Positions 47,098 to 54,877 of a stretch of DNA of 64,000 bases are shown one piece after another (positions within the stretch are counted from its first letter, which is position 1; the number at the start of each line of letters is the position of its first letter). The notes under the pieces are model-generated. The model was not told the DNA's origin. It did not search any database and saw only the letters and a list, made by a program, of their open reading frames with translations. The stretch comes from Vallitalea sp. (GTDB lineage Bacteria; Bacillota; Clostridia; Lachnospirales; Vallitaleaceae). The stretch spans positions 1-64,000 of the forward strand of contig JAOASG010000037.1 of assembly GCA_025210235.1 (NCBI GenBank), in the 5' to 3' direction. Made by a program: the position numbers and the translations under genes.

Positions 47098-48566
47098 TAT
47101 ACAATATTAGAAATTCCAGTTGGAGTTGTTATGATAATTTCCGTTCCAACTTCTAATTTACTTCTTACTCTAATCTTTCCTTGATGTCCTAGAATAATTA
47201 TTTTAGCAATTGATAAACCAAGTCCATGACCACCAGTTTGTCTAGTTCTTGATTTATCTGAACGATAAAACCGATTAAAAATATTACCTAAATCTTCCTT
47301 ACTGATTCCAATTCCAGTATCTTTTATACTAATAATTATATTTGATTCTAATTCATAACATTTTAGAATGATTTTTCCAGAAGGAGGAGTATATTTTATA
47401 GCGTTATCAATAAATATTCTTATTGCTTGTTTTAATCTACTACGGTCACCACATATTAATAGGTTAGGTGTAATTGAATGTTCTATTATATGTTTTTTGT
47501 CAATAATACCTGTTTCTTTTATAACTTCATTTAATAATTCGTTTATATAAAAGGTTTCTTTATTATACTGTAGTGTCTGATTATCATGTCTAGCAAGGAA
47601 AAGGAGATCTTCAACTAAATCTTTCATGTTTTCTGCTTCGTTTTTTATTGCTTCAATCGATTCATTTAGTACTTCTTCATCTTTTTTGCCCCATCTTTGT
47701 AACATACTTGCGTACCCATCAATAATAGATATAGGGGTTCTAAGTTCATGAGAAACATCAGAAACAAATCTTTTCTGTTTTGTATAATCAGAATTAAGGC
47801 TATCAAGCATTTTGTTTAGTGTATAAGCTAAGTCTTTTAATTCATATTTAGCTTCTTTGATATTTAAACGTGCATTCATGTTATAAATTGAAATTTCTTT
47901 TGCGGTAGTTGTCATAGAATATATTGGTTTTAAAACTTTTTTACTTTTTAATGAACCAAACAGCCAAATGATAATTAACCCAAAAATTTCTCCAGCGCCT
48001 AAAAGTATAGCTATTATAAATAGTGAATTTTTATAACTACTTAGGTTTATGTAATAATATATTTTATAGTATTTATTATTAAATGAAATAATGTCAATAT
48101 ATGGTATTTTTCTAGTTGATTTAAGATATTCTATATAGTTAAAAGTTGAGTGTGGATAAGTTACTTTATTTATGGTATCGTTACTTGAATATAATATATT
48201 ATCCGTATTTAGTTCAGTAATTAAAACATCAGCATTTCTATTAACTGAAATAGTTGATAATGTTTCTTTAATATTCGAGTTAGATGAACAATTTTGTTGT
48301 AGTAATTTTTCATCTATTGATAGTTTTGTAGGCATACATATTTTTAAATGTAAATATGGGTAGCCTACAATAATTATAAAAAAAGTAAAACAACAACTAA
48401 TAAAATATAGAATTAAATAGTTAAATGTAATTTTTCTTTTTATAGAAAATCTTAAGTTGTTCAAATTAATATTAAATATATTAGCAATATATTTTAAAAT
48501 AGTATATGGTAGAATTAGAATATGGGTTAAAGTTTTTTTGAAAAACATAAGTGTATTATACAACAT
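47097..48566 (-). CDS. Two-component sensor histidine kinase
   Basis: A 489-residue membrane kinase. Two hydrophobic helices (about 45-70 and 180-205) flank an extracytoplasmic sensor of about 110 residues, followed by HAMP, the dimerisation domain with VSDVSHELRTPISII (phospho-His near 273), and the HATPase domain with N-box DNAIKYT, DTGIGI and GHGLGL. The N-terminus overlaps the response regulator gene by 11 bases, and its ATG has only a weak ribosome binding site, so coupling is likely. Stimulus unknown. Confidence 0.94.
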   Translation of the reverse strand: MLYNTLMFFKKTLTHILILPYTILKYIANIFNINLNNLRFSIKRKITFNYLILYFISCCFTFFIIIVGYPYLHLKICMPTKLSIDEKLLQQNCSSNSNIKETLSTISVNRNADVLITELNTDNILYSSNDTINKVTYPHSTFNYIEYLKSTRKIPYIDIISFNNKYYKIYYYINLSSYKNSLFIIAILLGAGEIFGLIIIWLFGSLKSKKVLKPIYSMTTTAKEISIYNMNARLNIKEAKYELKDLAYTLNKMLDSLNSDYTKQKRFVSDVSHELRTPISIIDGYASMLQRWGKKDEEVLNESIEAIKNEAENMKDLVEDLLFLARHDNQTLQYNKETFYINELLNEVIKETGIIDKKHIIEHSITPNLLICGDRSRLKQAIRIFIDNAIKYTPPSGKIILKCYELESNIIISIKDTGIGISKEDLGNIFNRFYRSDKSRTRQTGGHGLGLSIAKIIILGHQGKIRVRSKLEVGTEIIITTPTGISNIV

Positions 48567-49236
48567 CTTTTATTAAGTATCCTACTCCACGTACGGTATG
48601 AATCATATCCATACTATATTTTTGGTCTATTTTCCCTCTAAGATATCTTATATAGACATCAATAATATTTGTATCTCCATAATATTCAAAACCCCATACT
48701 CTTTCTAGTATATTTTCTCTACTTAGAACTATATTTTTGTTTTCTAGTAGATATGCAAGTAATTCAAATTCTTTCTTTGTTAGTATTATTTCTTCTTTAT
48801 TTACTTTAACTTGACGTTGTTGCTTGTTAAGGGTTAAATTATTAAAGCTTAAGATTGAATCATTTATGGTATCAGTTTTTTTGCGTTTTAATGCTACGCG
48901 CATTCTAGCTAACAATTCTTCTATAGCAAATGGTTTTGTGATATAATCATCAGCGCCCATATCAAGACCCATTACCTTATCTGAAACATCATCTTTAGCT
49001 GTTAACATAATAATTGGAACATCAGATGTTTGGCGAATTCTTCGACATACTTCTATACCACTTAATATAGGTAACATTAAATCAAGAATAATTAAATCTA
49101 TATCAGGGTTGAGACCTTTTTCAAGGCCCTCTCTTCCATTACTAGCTATATGTACTGTATATCCTTCATATTTAAGTTCAAGTTCTAAAAATCTAGCAAT
49201 TTTCACTTCATCTTCTACAATCAAAATTTGTGCCAT
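48556..49236 (-). CDS. OmpR-family response regulator
   Basis: A 226-residue DNA-binding regulator. The receiver domain has the acidic pair in VEDE and the phospho-acceptor aspartate in LIILDLMLP near residue 53, with the conserved T and K in IIMLTAKD and YITKPF. The C-terminal winged helix contains ILTKKEFELLAYLL and DVYIRYLRGKID. GAGGTG precedes the ATG. It is encoded between a DUF4342 gene and its cognate kinase. Confidence 0.95.
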   Translation of the reverse strand: MAQILIVEDEVKIARFLELELKYEGYTVHIASNGREGLEKGLNPDIDLIILDLMLPILSGIEVCRRIRQTSDVPIIMLTAKDDVSDKVMGLDMGADDYITKPFAIEELLARMRVALKRKKTDTINDSILSFNNLTLNKQQRQVKVNKEEIILTKKEFELLAYLLENKNIVLSRENILERVWGFEYYGDTNIIDVYIRYLRGKIDQKYSMDMIHTVRGVGYLIKDVV

Positions 49237-49247
49237 TGAATCACCTC

Positions 49248-49763
49248 TTAGTTTTCTATATTTACTTCATTAAAATCGTCGTCTTGGGTTACTTCAAGTG
49301 TTGAGATAATATCATCATCTTTTTTGTTATATGAATTATATGAATGAATAATATTATCTTCTTTGTTATTATGTGTTGTATATTTCTTGTTATTATAATC
49401 AATTAGGATTTTACAGTCTGATAATATAATAATTAATAATATTATAATTATTTCTGGTGGGGTTATATTGATATCATCTAGACTTACACTTAATAAAAAT
49501 GTACCAATCACTATTATAAATATTGGAAGATTAATTAATAACTCTCCTTTTCTAGTAATTATTAGTTTATATGACATTATTTTTTTTAGTATTGAATTTA
49601 TTTTATCTATTATTTTACGAATAATAGAAGTTTGTTTTCTATCTAAATATCTTATTGCTTTATCTATATTTCCGTTAGATTTATTAAGTGCTTTTTCTGC
49701 TTCAGCATAGCTTATATTCATTTTGTTCAATATTATTTCTATATCACTTTCTTTGATAATCAT
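49248..49763 (-). CDS. DUF4342-like protein with UBA-type domain and membrane segment
   Basis: A 171-residue protein. Residues about 1-45 (IEIILNKMNISYAEAEKALNKSNGNIDKAIRYL) look like the UBA/TS-N helical fold of DUF4342 proteins. A basic region and two hydrophobic stretches (about 72-90 and 99-115) follow, then an acidic, asparagine-rich tail. AAGGAGG precedes the ATG. It is first gene in an operon with the response regulator 11 bases downstream, so it may modulate or be controlled by that system. Function unknown. Confidence 0.72.
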   Translation of the reverse strand: MIIKESDIEIILNKMNISYAEAEKALNKSNGNIDKAIRYLDRKQTSIIRKIIDKINSILKKIMSYKLIITRKGELLINLPIFIIVIGTFLLSVSLDDINITPPEIIIILLIIILSDCKILIDYNNKKYTTHNNKEDNIIHSYNSYNKKDDDIISTLEVTQDDDFNEVNIEN

Positions 49764-49906
49764 ACAAAACCTCCTTTTCAGCAGTTTTAGGTAATTATAA
49801 AGATATTTAATTTCTTATAAGATACTAATAAAGTCATTAATTTGATTCTATGTTTAGGGACCTAATTCTTTATAATCAGTATTATATAATTTATTTATTA
49901 TCATTA

Positions 49907-49947
49907 GTTTAGTATAAAATTAAAATTTAATTAGTTTTATACTAAAC
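49907..49947. repeat. 13-bp inverted repeat between DUF4342 operon and rnpB
   Basis: GTTTAGTATAAAA (49907-49919) and TTTTATACTAAAC (49935-49947) are perfect inverted repeats with a 15-base spacer. No T-run follows on either strand. It could be an operator, a cruciform or an untranslated-leader hairpin. Confidence 0.7.
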
Positions 49948-50019
49948 CAACATACCTATTATAAAACATTAGATTAAAATTATAAATGGTTTTTAGCGAA
50001 TTTAATTGAAAAATATATA

Positions 50020-50048
50020 TTGACAAATGTGTATGATAATGATATTAT
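50020..50048 (+). promoter_or_regulatory. Promoter of rnpB
   Basis: TTGACA (50020-50025), 17-base spacer, TATTAT (50043-50048), placing transcription start near 50055, just at the first paired base of the RNA. Confidence 0.82.
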
Positions 50049-50057
50049 ATTTCTCTG

Positions 50058-50411
50058 AATGAGTAAGCTAAATGGTCGCGCATACAAATGCTGAAAAGCT
50101 GTATGTGAGGAAAGTCCGAGCTCCATAGGGTAGGATGCCAGATAACGTCTGGTGGAGGCGACTCCAAGGATAGTGCAACAGAAATAAACCGCCAAGTTTA
50201 CTTGGTAAGGATGGAAAGGTTGAGGTAAGAGCTCACCGCCCTTTTGGCGACAAGAGGGGCACATGTAAACCCCATCTGGAGCAAAACCGCATAGAAGAGC
50301 AGACAGCGGCGACCCGTCGCGCTCTTGGGTAGGTTGCTAGAGCTTACTGGTGACAGTAAGTCGAGATAGATGACCATTCATGACAGAACTCGGCTCATCG
50401 GCTTGCTCATT
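50058..50411 (+). ncRNA. rnpB: RNase P RNA (A-type)
   Basis: Catalytic RNA that matures tRNA 5' ends. Conserved landmarks in order: GAGGAAAGTCCG (50107-50118), CAACAGAAATAAACCGCC (about 50175-50192), GGTAAGGATGGAAAGGT (about 50204-50220), and ACAGAACTCGGC near the 3' end. The termini GAGTAAGC (50061-50068) and GCTTGCTC (50401-50408) form helix P1, extended by AAT/ATT. The A-type signature ACAGAAATAAACCGCC distinguishes it from the Bacillus B-type RNA. Confidence 0.97.
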
Positions 50412-50904
50412 TATTTAAAAAGTTTAATATTCATTTCATTATTCATTATAAAATATGTACTTGAAAATATCTAATATTGTATTATACTAATATTAGAAAT
50501 AAGTTTTTATTAATCAAAAATAATAATCTATTATATGTTAATAGAACTTACATACACTTCAGATATCATTGCTAAAATATCTTATCAGTACATAATAAAA
50601 CGTCAAAAAATATACATCAAGCTATCTTAGCTTTACTTCTAAATAAATTCCCAAAAAAAGCAGGTATTAATTTAAATGTTTTAATTATTAATTCTAAAAA
50701 TAACTTTTGCATCTTAACTTAAGCATATCATAAAAAATCAAAATTCCCAGTAATTATAGAGATATTAATGCTATTCGCTCCATGAAAACAATGTTATATA
50801 TGCATAATTACAGTATGTTTTGAATACCAATAATAATAAGAGAGTATTTTTATGTGGTATTCACATAAAGGCAATCGCCAAAAAATAATTTAGGGGTGTG
50901 ATTT
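50412..50904. other. AT-rich gene-free stretch
   Basis: Nearly 500 bases after rnpB. I see a possible promoter TTGAAA/TATACT (about 50462-50488, 16-base spacer) and, just before the next gene, a hairpin TTTATGTG/CACATAAA (50849-50856/50862-50869) followed by GGC/GCC. No frame with a ribosome binding site is long enough to call, and all frames are broken by stops. Confidence 0.5.
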
Positions 50905-51210
50905 ATGGAGGAAATAATTAGTTATTTAAAAAGAAAGAGTCAACTAATTTATGACATCAATTGCATCAAAAAATATATAGAGGGAGGGGATTATGATAAT
51001 AGTTTAAAAAATGCTTGGGAAATGTACAAAAAAGAACTTGCAGAAATTAATGAAAAAATAGAAAAACTTAAGATGCCACAACTTCATGAATACGAAATAA
51101 AAAAACAAAGTATCTTTAATTCAATTAAAGAATACGAAGAAAAAATTAGATTGTTAAAGACTCAATTAAAAGAGTTAGATAAGCTAATCATGAAATTAAG
51201 CGCTAATTAG
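50905..51210 (+). CDS. Small coiled-coil protein, function unknown
   Basis: A 101-residue, charged, almost wholly helical protein. Heptad-like spacing of Leu and Ile runs through about residues 40-100 (IRLLKTQLKELDKLIMKL). There is no signal peptide, cysteine pair or metal motif. AGGGGTG precedes the ATG. It ends 58 bases before the hydrogenase NuoE-like gene, with no terminator between, so it may be co-transcribed. I do not recognise a family. Confidence 0.7.
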   Translation: MEEIISYLKRKSQLIYDINCIKKYIEGGDYDNSLKNAWEMYKKELAEINEKIEKLKMPQLHEYEIKKQSIFNSIKEYEEKIRLLKTQLKELDKLIMKLSAN

Positions 51211-51268
51211 GAGGGTAAAATATTTTATTAGGAAAAAATTCTAATATACGATAGTAAGGAGAGTTGGT

Positions 51269-51763
51269 ATGGATAAGTTAAAAAAGTGTCAATGTGAAGA
51301 TATGAGTGAAGAAGAAAAATTTGCAGTGATTGAGGAATTTATTGAAGAATATAGAGATAAAGAAGGCGCATTAATACAAGTTTTGCATATAGCTCAAACA
51401 ATTTATGGATATTTACCTATTAATATCCAAAAATTGATTGCAGATGGATTAGACAAGCCTTTATCTGAAGTGTCAGGGGTTGTAAGTTTTTATTCATTTT
51501 TTTCAACCGTTCCAAGAGGGAAATATACAATAAGTGTTTGTTTAGGAACAGCTTGTTATGTTAGAGGTGGTAAAAAAATCTTAGATAAACTTCAAGAAAT
51601 ATTAGGTATTGGAGTTGGAGAAACGACAGAAGATAATAAATTTACACTAGAAGTTATGAGATGTATTGGGGCGTGTGGGTTAGCACCTGCTATATCGATA
51701 AATGATACGGTATATAAGCAAGTTAATCCAGATAAAATAAATGAAATATTAGATAAATATTAG
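51269..51763 (+). CDS. NuoE/HydC-like [2Fe-2S] subunit of NAD-linked hydrogenase
   Basis: A 164-residue thioredoxin-like ferredoxin subunit. The four cluster cysteines are in CLGTACYVRGG and CIGACGLAP, the standard NuoE/HndA pattern. The N-terminal helical part contains ALIQVLHIAQTIYGYLP. AAGGAGAG precedes the ATG. It is followed after 16 bases by the NuoF-like fusion and then hydA, so it is the small electron-transfer subunit of a soluble multimeric [FeFe] hydrogenase. Confidence 0.94.
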   Translation: MDKLKKCQCEDMSEEEKFAVIEEFIEEYRDKEGALIQVLHIAQTIYGYLPINIQKLIADGLDKPLSEVSGVVSFYSFFSTVPRGKYTISVCLGTACYVRGGKKILDKLQEILGIGVGETTEDNKFTLEVMRCIGACGLAPAISINDTVYKQVNPDKINEILDKY

Positions 51764-51779
51764 AAAGGGGATGAAGCTA

Positions 51780-54700
51780 ATGGCAAAAATAATGAGTGTA
51801 AATGATTTAATAGAAATAAAAAATAATTATGATAATCTAACAAAAAGATATCAATTTAAATTGCACGTATGTTTTGGTGCTGGGTGTATATCTTCCAATT
51901 GTAAAGCTGTTAAAGATGCTCTAGTTGATGCTCTTAAGAAGTATAATTATGAAGATAAAGTATTAATAAATGAAACGGGATGTATAGGAGCTTGCCATCT
52001 AGGACCATCCCTGCTTGTAGAACCAGGAAATATATATTACATAAAATTACAACCAGAAGAAATGGAAAACATAGTTCTTACTCATTTAATAGGTGGAAAA
52101 ATAGTAATTGATAAATGTTATTTTGATGAAATTTCTAATAAACATATTAAAGTATTAGATGAAATTCCTTTTTTTGAAAAACAAAAAAAAATTGTTTTGA
52201 AAAAATGTGGAGATATTGATTTTAGTTCAATTGATGAATATATTTCTAATGATGGTTATATGGCACTTGGTAAAATGTTTGAAAAGAAAAGCTCACAAGA
52301 AGTGATAAAGGAAATAAAGAATTCTGGACTTAGAGGACGAGGTGGTGGAGGATTTCCTACAGGACTGAAATGGGAATATGCAGCAAAATCTCAGTCAGAT
52401 CAAAAATATGTTATTTGTAATGCAGATGAAGGTGATCCAGGAGCATTTATGGATAGAAGTTTGCTTGAAGGTGATCCTCATTCAGTAATTGAAGGAATGA
52501 CAATTGCTGGTTATGCAATCGGAGCGACTAGAGGTTTTGTTTATGTTCGTGCGGAATATCCTATAGCAGTAGAACGGTTGAACATTGCAATTGAAAAAGC
52601 AAGAGAATATGGGTTGTTATCAGATAATATAATGAACAGTGGGTTCTCTTTTGACATTGAGATTCGTATTGGTGCTGGAGCATTTGTATGTGGAGAAGAA
52701 ACAGCGTTAATGAATTCTATAGAAGGAAGAAGAGGCGAACCAAGACAAAAGCCTCCATTTCCATCAGATAAAGGTTTGTTTGAACAACCTTCTATAATAA
52801 ATAATGTAGAAACATTAGCAAATATACCTTGTATTATGTTAAATGGTGCTAATTGGTTTAAGTCATTTGGAACAGAAAATAGTAGTGGTACAAAAGTATT
52901 TGCTCTTGCAGGAGCTATTAAAAATACTGGAATTGTTGAAGTACCTATGGGAGTGACTTTAGGCGACATTATTTATGATATAGGTGGAGGAATAAAGAAC
53001 GGTAAAAAGTTTAAGGCGGCTCAAACTGGAGGACCATCGGGAGGGTGTCTAACTAGTGACTGTCTTAATATACCAATTGATTACGATTCACTAAAATCAA
53101 AAGGTGCTATCATGGGTTCTGGTGGGCTAATAATAATGGATGAAGATAACTGTATGGTAGATGTTGCAAGATTTTTCATGGAATTTGTACAAGATGAATC
53201 CTGTGGTAAGTGTGTTCCATGTAGATTAGGAACAAAAAGAATGTTAGAGATTCTTGAAAGGATAACACAAGGTAAAGGAGAAGAAGGAGATATTGAAAAA
53301 CTTATAGAGCTTGGAGATACTATTAAAGAAACTGCTTTATGCGGTCTTGGTCAAACTGCACCTAATCCTGTTCTAAGTACAATAAAAGAATTTAGAGATG
53401 AATATGAGCAACATATCAGGGATGGAAAATGTAGTGCTGGTATTTGTGCAGATCTTTTTATTTCTCCATGTCAGAATGCTTGTCCTGCAGGAGTAGATGT
53501 ACCTGGGTATATAAGTTTAATTGCTGCAAATAGGCTAAGAGATGCCTATGATCTTATTCGTAAAGATAATCCGTTTCCTTCAATATGTGGAAGAGTGTGT
53601 ACCCATCCATGTGAAAGTAAATGTCGTAGAAAGCAACTAGATCAGGCAATTGCCATTAGAGATCTTAAAAGATATATTGGAGATGCTATATTAGACGCTA
53701 ATGAACCTTTTGATGAATTAGTATTTCCACCAAAAGGAAAATCTATAGGAATAATAGGAGCAGGACCATCGGGTCTTACTTGTGGATACTACTTAGCAAG
53801 ACTAGGTTATAGCGTTACTGTTTATGAATCACATGATATAGCAGGTGGTATTTTGAGGTATGGTATTCCTGAATATAGGTTGCCTAGAGATATATTACAA
53901 AAAGAAATTAAATCTATTGAACAAACGGGTGTTAACATACTACTTAATACAGAAGTTGGTATAGATATAGAATTTAAAAAACTTAGAAAAGAGCATGATG
54001 CTGTTTATGTAGCCACAGGTACACAATACTCTAATAAAATAAATGTAAAAGGCGAAGAAATAAAAGGAGTATATCATGGACTAGATTTTCTAAAAGATGT
54101 TAATAAAGGTAAAGATATAAAAATTGGAGATAAAGTAGCAGTTATTGGTGGTGGAAACACAGCAATAGATGCTGCAAGAGTTGCTCTAAGATTAGGTGCT
54201 AAAGAGACTCATATTCTATATAGAAGAAGTATAGAGGATATGCCTGCAGAAGCTAGAGAAGTAGAAGAAGCAATTGAAGAAGGCATTATTATACATACAC
54301 TTGTATCGCCTATTGAAATTATAGGAGAAGAACATGTAGAAAAAATTAAATTAATTAAGTTAGAGCAAGGTAAATTTGATTCTAGCGGAAGACGAAGACC
54401 TAACAGTATTGAAGGTTCTGCATTTGATATGAAGTTTGATATGATTATACCTGCAGTTAGTCAACATTCTGATCTGCCATTTATTAATAAAGATGAAGTT
54501 GAAATGACTAAGTGGGGTACATTTGTTGTAGATGACAAAAGTAAAATGACAAATGTTGAAGGTGTATTTGCTGGAGGAGATGTGGTTCGAGGACCTGATA
54601 CGGTTATATGGGCAATTACAGATGGTAAGGAAGCAGCAATTTCTATTGATAAATATTTAGGTGGTGATGGGGTTCTTAATACTGGTAGAACTATAGAAAT

Positions 54701-54866
54701 TCCTAAACCTGATAGAGATGTTAAAATTTCTGAACATATGAGATTTGCAATGGATAATATATCTCCAGAAGAGAGAAAAAATAACTTTAAAGAAATATCA
54801 AAAGGTTTCCATAGATTAAATGCAATTGCAGAATCAATGAGATGTTTAAGATGTGACAAAAGATAG
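51780..54866 (+). CDS. HydB/NuoF-like hydrogenase subunit fused to a GltD-type FAD/NAD(P)H oxidoreductase
   Basis: A 1028-residue flavoprotein. Residues about 1-110 are a thioredoxin-like [2Fe-2S] domain (CFGAGC, CIGACHLGP); 150-420 the NuoF FMN/NAD domain with RGRGGGGFPTGLKWE near 183; then SLBB and the [4Fe-4S] motif CGKCVPC near 474. From about 560 a GltD-like module follows: CQNACPAGVDVPGYI and CGRVCTHPCESKC (two [4Fe-4S] clusters), FAD motif GIIGAGPSGL near 655 and second nucleotide motif IGGGNTAID near 788. In Thermotoga HydB a two-cluster ferredoxin tail normally stands here. ATG 51780 has AAAGGGG 9 bases upstream; ATG 51771 abuts that site. Physiological partner of the extra site is unknown. 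Confidence 0.92.
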   Translation: MAKIMSVNDLIEIKNNYDNLTKRYQFKLHVCFGAGCISSNCKAVKDALVDALKKYNYEDKVLINETGCIGACHLGPSLLVEPGNIYYIKLQPEEMENIVLTHLIGGKIVIDKCYFDEISNKHIKVLDEIPFFEKQKKIVLKKCGDIDFSSIDEYISNDGYMALGKMFEKKSSQEVIKEIKNSGLRGRGGGGFPTGLKWEYAAKSQSDQKYVICNADEGDPGAFMDRSLLEGDPHSVIEGMTIAGYAIGATRGFVYVRAEYPIAVERLNIAIEKAREYGLLSDNIMNSGFSFDIEIRIGAGAFVCGEETALMNSIEGRRGEPRQKPPFPSDKGLFEQPSIINNVETLANIPCIMLNGANWFKSFGTENSSGTKVFALAGAIKNTGIVEVPMGVTLGDIIYDIGGGIKNGKKFKAAQTGGPSGGCLTSDCLNIPIDYDSLKSKGAIMGSGGLIIMDEDNCMVDVARFFMEFVQDESCGKCVPCRLGTKRMLEILERITQGKGEEGDIEKLIELGDTIKETALCGLGQTAPNPVLSTIKEFRDEYEQHIRDGKCSAGICADLFISPCQNACPAGVDVPGYISLIAANRLRDAYDLIRKDNPFPSICGRVCTHPCESKCRRKQLDQAIAIRDLKRYIGDAILDANEPFDELVFPPKGKSIGIIGAGPSGLTCGYYLARLGYSVTVYESHDIAGGILRYGIPEYRLPRDILQKEIKSIEQTGVNILLNTEVGIDIEFKKLRKEHDAVYVATGTQYSNKINVKGEEIKGVYHGLDFLKDVNKGKDIKIGDKVAVIGGGNTAIDAARVALRLGAKETHILYRRSIEDMPAEAREVEEAIEEGIIIHTLVSPIEIIGEEHVEKIKLIKLEQGKFDSSGRRRPNSIEGSAFDMKFDMIIPAVSQHSDLPFINKDEVEMTKWGTFVVDDKSKMTNVEGVFAGGDVVRGPDTVIWAITDGKEAAISIDKYLGGDGVLNTGRTIEIPKPDRDVKISEHMRFAMDNISPEERKNNFKEISKGFHRLNAIAESMRCLRCDKR

Positions 54867-54877
54867 GAGGATTAGAA

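Noticed and set aside
49980..50264. 94-codon minus-strand frame
   Set aside because: It lies across the rnpB promoter and the first half of RNase P RNA, whose conserved sequence explains the lack of stops.
52541..52969. 142-codon frame antisense to the NuoF-GltD fusion gene
   Set aside because: Entirely inside conserved NuoF coding sequence, without a ribosome binding site.
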